64,000 nucleotides of DNA from Mycobacteriales bacterium. Lineage in GTDB: Bacteria; Actinomycetota; Actinomycetes; Mycobacteriales; Mycobacteriaceae. Shown here piece by piece: positions 27,122 to 36,500 of this stretch. Position numbers and translations under genes: made by a program. The notes below the pieces were generated by a model. That model had not been told where the DNA came from. It made no database searches and was given only the letters and a program-made list of their open reading frames with translations. The stretch covers positions 1-64,000 of the forward strand of contig DUTM01000008.1 in NCBI GenBank assembly GCA_012842085.1. Reading direction: 5' to 3'. The first letter of the stretch is position 1; the number at the start of each line of letters is the position of its first letter.

Positions 27122-28102
27122 ATGTTGAAGAAAACAATGGGCGCAGCGTTAGCGGCCATGCTTGCGATTGCTATCACTCCTGGGATAGCTCACGCTGGTC
27201 CATCCGATTATCCAGGAGACCCCGTCAACAAGCCGCTACCTTCGGTTTCCGACATGCTCAATGCAGATGCCAAAGAGTGGGGCGCCAACGACGTCAACTG
27301 CAAACCCTCCGCCCGTCACCCGCGACCCGTAGTTCTCGTCCACGGTACCTGGACTGGCGCCTCGGCCACCTGGAAGAACCTCACCAAACTTCTGGTGGAA
27401 GAGGACTACTGCGTTTTCGTCATGGATTATGGCAAAGACAAGAACTCCCTGTTGGGGATGCTGCCGGGAGTGTACGGCACGGCCGACATGTGGCACTCCA
27501 TGCGGCAGGTCGCCCAGTTTAAAGACTGGGTGCTGCAGGTAACCGGCGCGAAACAGATCGACACCATCGGTCATTCGCAAGGCAACCTGATGAACCGCGC
27601 CTACATTCAGTACTTTGGCGGCTGGAACCCGCAGGATGTGAGTAAAAACAAGGTCCACACCACCATCAACCTGGGGCCCAACCAGAGTGGCGCCACCCTC
27701 ATGGGGATAGCGGCCATGGGTAACGTGGGCGAAGACCTGTGGGGTATGCCGATTACAAAAATGATGGACCCGATTATTGGCCGCTCCGGCATGCAGCAGG
27801 CCATCGGCTCCCCCTTCTACGAAGAGTTCAACAAGTACGGCTACACTCGCCCCGGCGTGCACTATGTTGCGATCATCACCACCCACGATGAGATCAACAT
27901 GCCGTACCGCTCCCAGTTCTACCCGCATGAGCGCGGCGCCTGGGTGACGAACCTCGTAGTGCAGGATCGCTGCCCACAGGATTTGACCGAACACACGCAG
28001 ATGCCCAATTCGCTGCATGTGCAGTGGCTGGTGATGACCATGCTGGACAAGAACTACGCCAAGACGCACCCTATGCAGTGCGCCGCCCTGCCAGTACTTT
28101 AG
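27122..28102 (+). CDS. Secreted triacylglycerol lipase (lipase class 2 family)
   Basis: The 326-residue product carries a signal peptide (MGAALAAMLAIAITPGIAHA, cleavage near residue 25). Catalytic features: PVVLVHGTWTGASATW (oxyanion HG), TIGHSQGNLMNRAYI with Ser near residue 151, and TTHDEINMPY plus DLTEHTQMPNSLHVQW as likely acid/His regions. This matches secreted lipase class 2 proteins common in skin actinobacteria and mycobacteria. Cys residues in NCKP, YCVF, RCPQ and MQCA suggest disulfides. It is paralogous to the lipase at 13814-14818. Confidence 0.85.
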   Translation: MLKKTMGAALAAMLAIAITPGIAHAGPSDYPGDPVNKPLPSVSDMLNADAKEWGANDVNCKPSARHPRPVVLVHGTWTGASATWKNLTKLLVEEDYCVFVMDYGKDKNSLLGMLPGVYGTADMWHSMRQVAQFKDWVLQVTGAKQIDTIGHSQGNLMNRAYIQYFGGWNPQDVSKNKVHTTINLGPNQSGATLMGIAAMGNVGEDLWGMPITKMMDPIIGRSGMQQAIGSPFYEEFNKYGYTRPGVHYVAIITTHDEINMPYRSQFYPHERGAWVTNLVVQDRCPQDLTEHTQMPNSLHVQWLVMTMLDKNYAKTHPMQCAALPVL

Positions 28103-28168
28103 GACTCGTTCAGTATCAGCAATTGGCTGCTAGTGTCCTCGAGCCGGCAACGCCGGTAGGCTTAAGTT

Positions 28169-29155
28169 ATGTCTTTTGCCGAACCTGAACCGCCCAAGCG
28201 GAATCTTTCCCCCCGCGCACGAAACATTCTGCTCACTATTTTTGCGATATTGGCTGTCGCTGGCCTCCTGTTGGGGCTAGTGGCCTGCGCAAATGAGGAC
28301 GCCGACTCAGCGACCGACGACTCTTCCGAATACCTGGACAACAGTGTGGAGGGGGAGGGTGACGGTGCTCCGGTGAACAGTCCGCGCAATGTTGCTGCCC
28401 TGGTGGGGGAGAAGAACGCGCCCAAGGTGGAGGCCAGTTTCCGGGAACTGCAGCGCCAGTTGCCGGTGCATGTGTCGGTGGCGTTGGCGCCCGTGCAGTC
28501 GGGGGAGAAGCAAGCTCCGGTGGCGGTGTTGGGGGAGTCGCGGGAGATGGCGGCCTGGTCCACCAGTAAAGTGCCGATTGCGGTAGCTGCTTTGGAACGC
28601 AACGGGGAGTCGGTGCTGCCGCAGGTGAATGCGGCGATTACGGTGTCGGATAATGACGCTGCGGAAAGTTTGTGGCGTTCCCTGGGCGGCGGTTTCGGGG
28701 CGGGTGCTGCCATGCGGGAACAGTTGAGCGCCAATGGGGATGGGGTGACGATTCCGCAGACGCAGCATGTTTATTCCGGGTTTACGTCCTTTGGCCAAAC
28801 AATGTGGGCGGTTCCGCAGCAGGCCCAATATGCTGCCCATTTTGCTTGCCAGCCGGGGTCGCCGGCAGAGCAGGTGCGCCAGGCGATGGCTCAGGTGGAT
28901 CGCTCCCAGGCTTATGGGTTGGGGAGTTTGCCGGAGGCGCATTTTAAGGGCGGCTGGGGCCCGAACCAGGGTGGCGGCTACGATGCGCGCCAGTTCGGTT
29001 ACTTCCGGTTGCCGGATGGGAAGCTTTTGGCGGTGGCCATTGCGGCGCATGATCCGGTGGCCGGGATGTTGTCCGACCAGTTGACCGGTGCCCTGCAATT
29101 GTTGGCGCAGTGGGTGACGGAGCATGGCGCACTGTGGCGCGGGGGAAGCTGCTAA
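28169..29155 (+). CDS. Beta-lactamase/PBP-fold serine hydrolase, membrane- or lipid-anchored
   Basis: The 328-residue protein has an N-terminal hydrophobic segment (ILLTIFAILAVAGLLLGLVA) ending in a lipobox-like LVAC, so it is probably anchored outside the cell. The catalytic domain keeps the three landmarks of the class A/PBP fold: STSK (SxxK, Ser near residue 131), SDNDAA (SDN near 160) and KGGWG (KTG-like, near 260). The usual class A Glu-rich omega loop was not identified, so a true beta-lactamase is uncertain; a D,D-peptidase-like or general serine hydrolase role is possible. It is the last gene before the siderophore-type cluster. Confidence 0.65.
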   Translation: MSFAEPEPPKRNLSPRARNILLTIFAILAVAGLLLGLVACANEDADSATDDSSEYLDNSVEGEGDGAPVNSPRNVAALVGEKNAPKVEASFRELQRQLPVHVSVALAPVQSGEKQAPVAVLGESREMAAWSTSKVPIAVAALERNGESVLPQVNAAITVSDNDAAESLWRSLGGGFGAGAAMREQLSANGDGVTIPQTQHVYSGFTSFGQTMWAVPQQAQYAAHFACQPGSPAEQVRQAMAQVDRSQAYGLGSLPEAHFKGGWGPNQGGGYDARQFGYFRLPDGKLLAVAIAAHDPVAGMLSDQLTGALQLLAQWVTEHGALWRGGSC

Positions 29156-29356
29156 CGCGACGCTGCCAACGTCAAAATAACTTAGGGCTGCCTTATTAAT
29201 TCTGCTATTTAAAAATTTTACAAAAGGGACCTACCTGCAAGTATGCATTATTACAGTTATTAATAATTATGTATACGAAAATTTAAAAACGTAGTGGCAC
29301 TGGACGTTTAATACTTCTTGCTCTTTTTCCGCTGCCGCAGGAAAATTTTCTGCCAG

Positions 29357-29403
29357 TTGTTTTCTCTCAGCGAAATTGTCTATATTAGGTGAGCCTAACT
29401 TTA
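29357..29403 (+). promoter_or_regulatory. Candidate promoter with IdeR/DtxR iron box upstream of the NRPS operon
   Basis: TTAGGTGAGCCTAACTTTA (29385-29403) agrees at 15 of 19 positions with the IdeR/DtxR consensus TTAGGTTAGGCTAACCTAA. It overlaps a possible -10 hexamer TATATT (29381-29386), with TTGTTT (29357-29362) as -35 at an 18-base spacing. Iron-loaded IdeR bound here would block the promoter, so the NRPS genes would be expressed in low iron. The surrounding 29156-29425 region is very AT-rich and holds no gene that I can see. Confidence 0.65.
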
Positions 29404-29425
29404 TCTAATTCCAGAGAGTTCGTTC

Positions 29426-32400
29426 ATGCCAAAACTTGATACAGCGCGATCTGTAGAGCCCTACCCCTCCAATCCACTTATCACTCCCCTGTGGGAGACA
29501 GCGCACCGCACTCCCCACAACACCGCCCTAAGGTTCATCAACGGGCTGGGTGCGGATGACGTCACTGAGTGGAACTGGATCCAATTTTTGGCGGGCATTC
29601 ACAGTGCCCAAGAGGATCTTCGACGCGCCCGCATCACTGCGGGTGATCGTGTACTCATGCTGCTCTCTGCCAGATCGGACTACCTCCTTACTTTTTGGGC
29701 GTTGATTGGTCTGGGCGCCCAACCAGTGTCCGTTCCTCTAGCGCCCGAGGCACCGCTCGACATCGGGAGCACCACCCTGGCCCATATTGCGCGCGACTGC
29801 GCCGCCACCGCCATCGTCACCAGCGCCGCCACCTCCGCCGAACTTTCCGACCTCACCAAAGCCCATCCAGAACATCCAGAACTGGCGCGCCTGGTCCACC
29901 TCATCCCGGACTATCCCCACCACGAGGTCGCCCATATTCACGGTGTGGAGTCCCTGCCTGCCGATTTCCCCACGACCATTTCGGAATTCGGTCTCGCCCC
30001 CGTCACCTACGACACCCCCGTCTACATCCAGTACTCCAGTGGTTCCACCGGCACTCCGAAAGGTGTCGTCAACCACTATGGATGCCTCCTCAACCAGGTG
30101 AACGTGATGGTGGATGTGTGGGATTCCGACCAGAACCCCAACTCTATTTGTTGGCTGCCCCTCCACCACGACATGGGCATTGTGTGGGGCATTTTCGACA
30201 TTCTTTGTACGGGCGGCACAGCAGGATTCATCCCGACTGCTGTGGTTGCCCACAACCCAATGATCTGGGTGGAGGCCATGAGCCGATACCGCTGCGGCAT
30301 GACTGCCAGCCCCGACACGATGTGGCGCACCATCTGCAGCCTCTACCAGGATCCAGCACGTCGCCGCGACCTCGACCTCTCCTCCTTAAGGATCGCGGTG
30401 GATGGCGGGGAGCCCGTTAATCCCCGCACCCTCACGCTGCTGCAGTCAACATTTGGGGACTGTGGCTGGCGTGAGGACACCCTCACCCCCATGTATGGCT
30501 TGGCGGAAGCGGGGCTTTGTGTGGCCGGGCATACCGGTCCACGCACACCGGTAAGTGTCAGCTTCGACGCCACCGCCGCCGCTCGCGGCACCATCAAACC
30601 GGTGGCCACCAACCCGGACGACCCCACCCAGCGCAGCATCTATGCGGTGGGAGACAATTTCTTCCACCTCACCTGCCGCATTGTTGATCCCGAGACCGGC
30701 ACCGAACTGGGAACGAACCAGGTGGGGGAAATTTGGTTCGAAGGGGTGGTGTCCCAGGGATATTTAGACAATGGGGATCCAGCTAAAGCATCCACTGCCG
30801 GGAATCGCACCCAAGAAACTTTTCAGGCCTTCACGGCAGCTGGTGACGGCCCCTGCCTCCGCACAGGAGATATGGGCTTCCTGGATGAGGCCGGAAACCT
30901 CTTCGTCTCCGGGCGCATGTCGAACACCATCATTGTCGGTGGGGAAAACTACTTCCCCGAAGACATTGAGCAGCTTGTTCTCAAAACTCCACTGGGTTTT
31001 ACGAATAATCAGGTGTGCGTCACCCAGCCGGAATTAGATAGCGACTGGTTTGTTGTCATTGCGGAAGCTGGTGACGTGGAGCCACTCGACCGCGACGCCT
31101 ACAGTGGGTTGATCGCCCGCGCTATTGCTCGTTCCATCGGTAAGCAGCCCACGCAGGTGTTGTGGTGGGATGAGCCGCTCCCTAAGACCAGCTCCGGCAA
31201 GATCGCCCGCGCCCTTGTGGCTGAACAAGTAATTGAACATCGCGCTGCGGCAGCGAGCACTGAAGCCGCGACACAAGAAGTGCATCCGCTTGTTGCGAAG
31301 GTCGCCGAAATCCTCAATTCCAGCCCAGCAACCGTGAACCGCACTGCCGACCTCACCACACTGGGGCTCACCTCCCTGGCCATCAACGAAGTGTTGGCCT
31401 GGAGTGCCGACAATCAACACCCCATCGACCCGGCCGCCGCCTGGGAGCACCCCACTATTGACCACTGGGTCGCACTCTACGACTCCGCTGACACAACTGC
31501 CGCAGGTGACGAAAACCCTGCCGCAGCCAGCACCGATACCAGCCCCACCGAGTTGCAGAAATCCTATGTCATCGGCGCCGACCCCAAACAACCCTGGGGT
31601 GGCGTAGAGTGCCTGGCCTACAGTGAATTCGAACTCAACCTGGCGGCCCTCCCCAACCAATCTGCCGGTGTGGACACTGATCTTGCGGCCCTCCGCGACC
31701 TCGTCCAATCAGCGGTTTCGGTGGTGGACCAGGAGCCCGCACTCCACACCGCCATGCCCACCAGCGACACCACCATCTACGCAGAGCGGCCCGCACCCAC
31801 CGTCACCACCCACGACTTCCGACACCTTCCAGCAGGTGACGCAGATGGCTCACTCGAGCAGGCTCTCAATGGTTTGCGCACCGCCAACGTGCATCGCAGC
31901 TTCGCCACCGAAGAAGGCGAGAACTGGGCGGTTGAACTGAGTGCCCTTCCCGACGGCAGCATGCGTCTACACGTCACGCTTTCCCTCATCTGCGCCGACA
32001 TTGTGGGAACCGGCGAAATTCTGCGGCGCCTCGACGCGGCCCTCCGGGGAGACCTGCAGGCAGCCCACCCCGCCCACGCCCACCACACGTTCACCGGTAA
32101 AGCGGCGGCAGCACACGCAGGCAGCACGCAAGGCCACAGCCTGCCCACCGATTCCGATTCCGCCGAGCCCCTCCCGCTGCCACCCGACCTTCCCATGATT
32201 GATGTCGGTGCCACCGCAGAAAGCGCCGACGATTCTGGCGCCACCATCACCCGCTTCGCCCACACCTTCACCGCCAAACAGTGGGCCAACCTGGCGATTA
32301 TTGCCCAACATTTCGGCACCACCCCGGCCGGGCTGGCACTTGCCAGCTACGACGCCGTGTTGCGCCGCTGGTCAGGGCGCGACGACTTCCTCGTCACCCT

Positions 32401-33520
32401 CACCACCATCAATGCGCCCCAACCGCAGCAGGTTGCGGAGCGGACAATCGCCGTCGCCCACCGCGCCCACTGCAACCTGGATAGCCAGTGGCTCGCCCTG
32501 CTGAAGAATGTTCGCGACGACCTGCGCGTCAGTATCGCCAACCCCATTCCCCTCACCACTGAACTGCGTGCCGCCTTGGCCAGCAGCGCCGGGCACACCG
32601 GACTCTCGCCCTACATTTTCACCTATGCTGCCGACCAGCAGCTCTTGGAGCCACAGCAGGTGACGGTGTTGGGCACACCAGTGGAGATTCGCTCCGCCAC
32701 CCCACAGGTGCTCATCGACTGCCAGTTCGTAAACATCACCGGGGACGTAACGCTCAGCTGGGATGTTCGCACAGATGGCATCCGGTCCGATGTTGCCCAA
32801 CAAATGTTCGACACTCTGGTGCAGCTCCTCAAACAGCACACCAGCCTGCTGAAGAACGGATCCCGGGATCGGCTCGCCCAGCAGCGGGTGATCGATCTGC
32901 TGCCGTTGCCCTCTAAAACTCAACAGCAGCGTGCCCATTCCAACCGCACCAGCCCCGTCACCACCGACCAGTTGCTTTACGAACCGTTCCTGGAGAATGT
33001 TCGCACGCAGCCCAAACATGTGGCACTGGTGTGGGACCCGAAAGACCAGCCCAGCGACCAGAAACTGGGTGACCCGCTGGCCTACAATCAGCGCGGCTAC
33101 CTTACCTACCAGGAGCTGGACTGCATGGCGCGTCGCCTGGCGGCCAGCATTGAACCCCACACCACACCCAATGAAGTGGTGGGTATTCAGCTCCCCAAAG
33201 GCCCCTGCCAGGTGATAGCGGCACTGGCGGTTCTTTACGCCGGCTGCACCTACCTGCCGGTGAACGTCAACCAGCCCGCCGACCGGCTGCAACAGATCAA
33301 AGACTCCTCCGGTATGCGGATTATTCTGCGCCGCGGAGACTTGGCCGCCATGGTGTCCGATGAGCTCGGTGGAAAACCCCACCCGGGTTGCGATGTGGCT
33401 TTGCCGCGCCGGGTCGATCCCAGCGAACTGGCCTACATTATCTACACCTCCGGCAGTACGGGGGCACCGAAGGGGTGGCCATCCGCCACTACTCGGCGCT
33501 CAACACCTGCCTGGATGTGA
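29426..33520 (+). CDS. NRPS 1, first part: FAAL-like ligase - ACP - Cy - A (frameshifted in A)
   Basis: With the following part this encodes one NRPS of about 3213 residues. Domains: an acyl-AMP ligase (1-600) with YIQYSSGSTGTPKGV, CWLPLHHDMGIV, YGLAEAGL and PKTSSGKIARAL, all FAAL-like; a carrier domain with LGLTSLAINEV (Ser near 649); a heterocyclization-type condensation domain (708-1150) starting LQKSYVIG, whose active site reads SLICADIVG instead of DxxxxDxxS; and an adenylation domain (from 1182) up to YTSGSTGAPKG. There a base is missing in the G-run at 33472-33475, so this frame runs out of homology after A3 and stops at 33520. An IdeR-like box lies upstream. The likely role is loading an acyl group and condensing it with Cys to begin a thiazoline metallophore. 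Confidence 0.85.
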   Translation: MPKLDTARSVEPYPSNPLITPLWETAHRTPHNTALRFINGLGADDVTEWNWIQFLAGIHSAQEDLRRARITAGDRVLMLLSARSDYLLTFWALIGLGAQPVSVPLAPEAPLDIGSTTLAHIARDCAATAIVTSAATSAELSDLTKAHPEHPELARLVHLIPDYPHHEVAHIHGVESLPADFPTTISEFGLAPVTYDTPVYIQYSSGSTGTPKGVVNHYGCLLNQVNVMVDVWDSDQNPNSICWLPLHHDMGIVWGIFDILCTGGTAGFIPTAVVAHNPMIWVEAMSRYRCGMTASPDTMWRTICSLYQDPARRRDLDLSSLRIAVDGGEPVNPRTLTLLQSTFGDCGWREDTLTPMYGLAEAGLCVAGHTGPRTPVSVSFDATAAARGTIKPVATNPDDPTQRSIYAVGDNFFHLTCRIVDPETGTELGTNQVGEIWFEGVVSQGYLDNGDPAKASTAGNRTQETFQAFTAAGDGPCLRTGDMGFLDEAGNLFVSGRMSNTIIVGGENYFPEDIEQLVLKTPLGFTNNQVCVTQPELDSDWFVVIAEAGDVEPLDRDAYSGLIARAIARSIGKQPTQVLWWDEPLPKTSSGKIARALVAEQVIEHRAAAASTEAATQEVHPLVAKVAEILNSSPATVNRTADLTTLGLTSLAINEVLAWSADNQHPIDPAAAWEHPTIDHWVALYDSADTTAAGDENPAAASTDTSPTELQKSYVIGADPKQPWGGVECLAYSEFELNLAALPNQSAGVDTDLAALRDLVQSAVSVVDQEPALHTAMPTSDTTIYAERPAPTVTTHDFRHLPAGDADGSLEQALNGLRTANVHRSFATEEGENWAVELSALPDGSMRLHVTLSLICADIVGTGEILRRLDAALRGDLQAAHPAHAHHTFTGKAAAAHAGSTQGHSLPTDSDSAEPLPLPPDLPMIDVGATAESADDSGATITRFAHTFTAKQWANLAIIAQHFGTTPAGLALASYDAVLRRWSGRDDFLVTLTTINAPQPQQVAERTIAVAHRAHCNLDSQWLALLKNVRDDLRVSIANPIPLTTELRAALASSAGHTGLSPYIFTYAADQQLLEPQQVTVLGTPVEIRSATPQVLIDCQFVNITGDVTLSWDVRTDGIRSDVAQQMFDTLVQLLKQHTSLLKNGSRDRLAQQRVIDLLPLPSKTQQQRAHSNRTSPVTTDQLLYEPFLENVRTQPKHVALVWDPKDQPSDQKLGDPLAYNQRGYLTYQELDCMARRLAASIEPHTTPNEVVGIQLPKGPCQVIAALAVLYAGCTYLPVNVNQPADRLQQIKDSSGMRIILRRGDLAAMVSDELGGKPHPGCDVALPRRVDPSELAYIIYTSGSTGAPKGWPSATTRRSTPAWM

Positions 33521-36500
33521 ACGCCCGCAATGGTGTGGGCAACCAGGACCGGATTCTGGCGATCTCCGCCCTCGAATTTGACCTTTCCGTCTACGACATT
33601 TTCGGCATGCTTTCTGCCGGCGGCACCATTGTGTGCATTGGCGACGACGCCCGCCGCGACGCTTTCCGCTGGGCCGAGATGGTGAAACGCTTCCACGTCA
33701 CCATCTGGGACACCGTTCCGGGCTTGGGTGAAATGCTCTACGCCGCCGCCCAAGGCAGCACCCTGCCAAGCCTGCGCCGCTTCTACTTCTCCGGCGACTG
33801 GATTGCGTTGGATCTGCCGAAGCGCCTGAAAACCATTGCCCCCAACGCCACCTGCATCTCCATGGGTGGCGCCACCGAAGGCTCCATCTGGTCCAACGAG
33901 TATGTGGTGCAGGATGTGAACTTCCCCACCGATTGGAAATCCATCCCCTATGGTGGGCCGCTTACCGGCCAAAAATACCGGGTGGTGAACCCGCATGTGC
34001 CAGGCTTCCCCGACCAGCCCGACTATGTGCCAGGCGAATTGTGGATCGGTGGCGCAGGGGTGGCCGCTGGCTACTTTGGGCAGCCGGAGCTCACCGCTGA
34101 ACGCTATCCGGTAGATGCCGATGGTAACCACTGGTACCGCACCGGCGACCTGGGTGAATACCACACCGATGGGCTCATCTTCTTTGTGGGCCGCATGGAC
34201 ACCCAGGTGAAGATCCGGGGCCACCGTGTGGAATGTGGGGAAGTGGAGCATGCGTGCCGCGCCCTCACCGGTGTAGATACCGCCATTGTGGTGCCCATCC
34301 GCAAAAACTCTGCGCTGGGTGCGGTGCTGGTGTCCTCCGGCGAACTGGCACAGCAGGTGACGGAGAATCCTGCCGCTTTGCGTGACCAGTTGGCGACCAA
34401 ACTGCCGGACTACATGGTGCCGGCTGTGGTGATGCCACGCCAGAGTTTGCCGCACACTCCCAATGGCAAGATTGATCGCCGGCTGTTGGCGGAGGAGCTG
34501 GAAAACTACCAGCATCAGCAGGCAGCCAGCACTCCAACGGCAGCTGCGGAAGACACCACTTGCCGTGCTTCTCGTGCTCCCGAGTTGGATGGCGTGGCAC
34601 AGCTCGTCGTCAATGCGTGGGCCGATGTCCTGGGAGAACCCGTGGACGTTCTAGCAGACGCTGCCACCACTGCGGTGGATGCCAACGCGGCCAACTTCTT
34701 TGCTCTCGGAGGAGACTCCCTCGCCGCCACCACCGTGTGCAGCCAGCTCACCCAGCAGGGCTGTCCGGTGGCCGTGGCGGATCTTTTCTCCGCGCCTAAC
34801 TTGCCGGCTTTTATTTCCCGGGTCCGGGGTGCCGCAGTGTCTCCCGCAACGACACTTGCCGACCAGACCACCGTCACCTCCGACACGTCGGGCAGTGAAC
34901 TGCATGGTGCCGAACTGCTTGGTACGGAACCCTTCCCGCTCACCAGCCTGCAACAGGCCTACGCACTGGGCGCTGACGGCGTGAAAGGAATTACCTGCAC
35001 CACGCCCGCCGTGGGAGTTATCCTCACTAGCCGCGACGGCAGCAGACTCGATCCCCAACGTTTCGCCACCATCATCGCAGAGCTCACCGCCAGCTGGGAA
35101 CCTCTGCGCTGCGTGCGAGCCGGAGACGCCACCCAGGTAGTAGCGGATGCGCACCGGATTCCCACCACCGCCACCATCCGCACCCTCCCGGCAGTGCAGA
35201 ATCCAGCCGATGCCCGCGCCGCCATCCAGGAGGAACTTTCTGGCCAGCGAATACCACTCGATTCGCTGCCGGTCATAAACGTGGTAGCAGTGGAGGGTTG
35301 CGGCCAGTATGTGGGACTCAGCATGAACTATTTGGGGCTCGACGCCCGCTCCATTGGCGTTGTCCTCAACACCATCCTGGACCGCTACGAAGGGGGAGAA
35401 GACACCTTCACCGTCAATCCCTCCGCCCGCCCATTCCATGACTACGTGCAACACGACACCAGCACCGCCTCCACCGTTCCCGCCAGCGGAATAGGGGAGC
35501 GGCAGCTGCCAGACGCGCCCACCCTCCCCGCCACCGACAAGCAGTGGACCGCCTCCAGCGATGCCGCCTTCACCTCCTTCGAGCACCGCCTACCGGCAAC
35601 CGCCACCCGCCAACTGCAGGACGCGGTAGCCGCCGCCGGAGTCACCCTTTCGGCCGTGGTGCTGCATGCTTACGGTGCGGTGATTGCTGCTGGCAGTGGA
35701 CTCGACAGCTGCGGCATCAGTGTGCCCATCTCGCAGCGGCCCGACAACGCCACCGCCCAAGAGGGTACTGCCGAAGTGTTGGGCAACTTCACTGAGCTTG
35801 CTCTCGTCACCGTCGGTACCACTACCAGCGTGCAGGATGTGCACCGCAGCCTTGGGCACTTGACCGACGGAATCCTCCCCAGCAGCCGCGACATTGCGCG
35901 TGCCGGTCGTGCCGCCTACCCAGTAGTGTTCACCTCCACCACCGGTGTGGCCGCGTTGCGCCGGGCCGGAAACGTCACCCCCGACTGGGTGCTCACCCGC
36001 ACCCCGGGCGTTCAACTGGACTGCCAGGTGATGGTCGATGGGGACACGGGTGAACTGCTTCTGCGCTGGGACTATCCGGCTGAGTATGTGCACGCGCACC
36101 GGTTGGAGCGCCTCTTCCACCAGTTTGTGGAACAGGTACAGTGCTTCGCCACCACCAGCGACAATGACGACACGGGGTTGGAGGCCGAGCTGGAGAATCT
36201 TACCCGCGAACTGTCCCACGCCACGCCCCCGCCCGCCCGGGAAATAATGGCAGCGGCGCTGGCACACTTGGCGACCCACACGGAAAGTAACCAGCACACC
36301 CCATCCGTGCAACCACTACCCGCATACCAGCCTTTGCTTGCAGAGTGGCGAAACCGTTCTGCTGGCATCACCCCCGGCGAAGCAGCCCACCGCACCGGTA
36401 CCTGGTTGGCCGACGCCCTCTGCGGCGCTTTCGACACCGCGGACATTGTGGGACATCCGGTGTTGTCCCCGCAGGCACTGCTCCTCCAAGAGGACGCCGC

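Noticed and set aside
33388-33474. Treating the second NRPS part as its own gene starting at TTG 33388
   Set aside because: The 29 codons before 33475 have no homology to A domains in that frame; the split is explained by one missing base.
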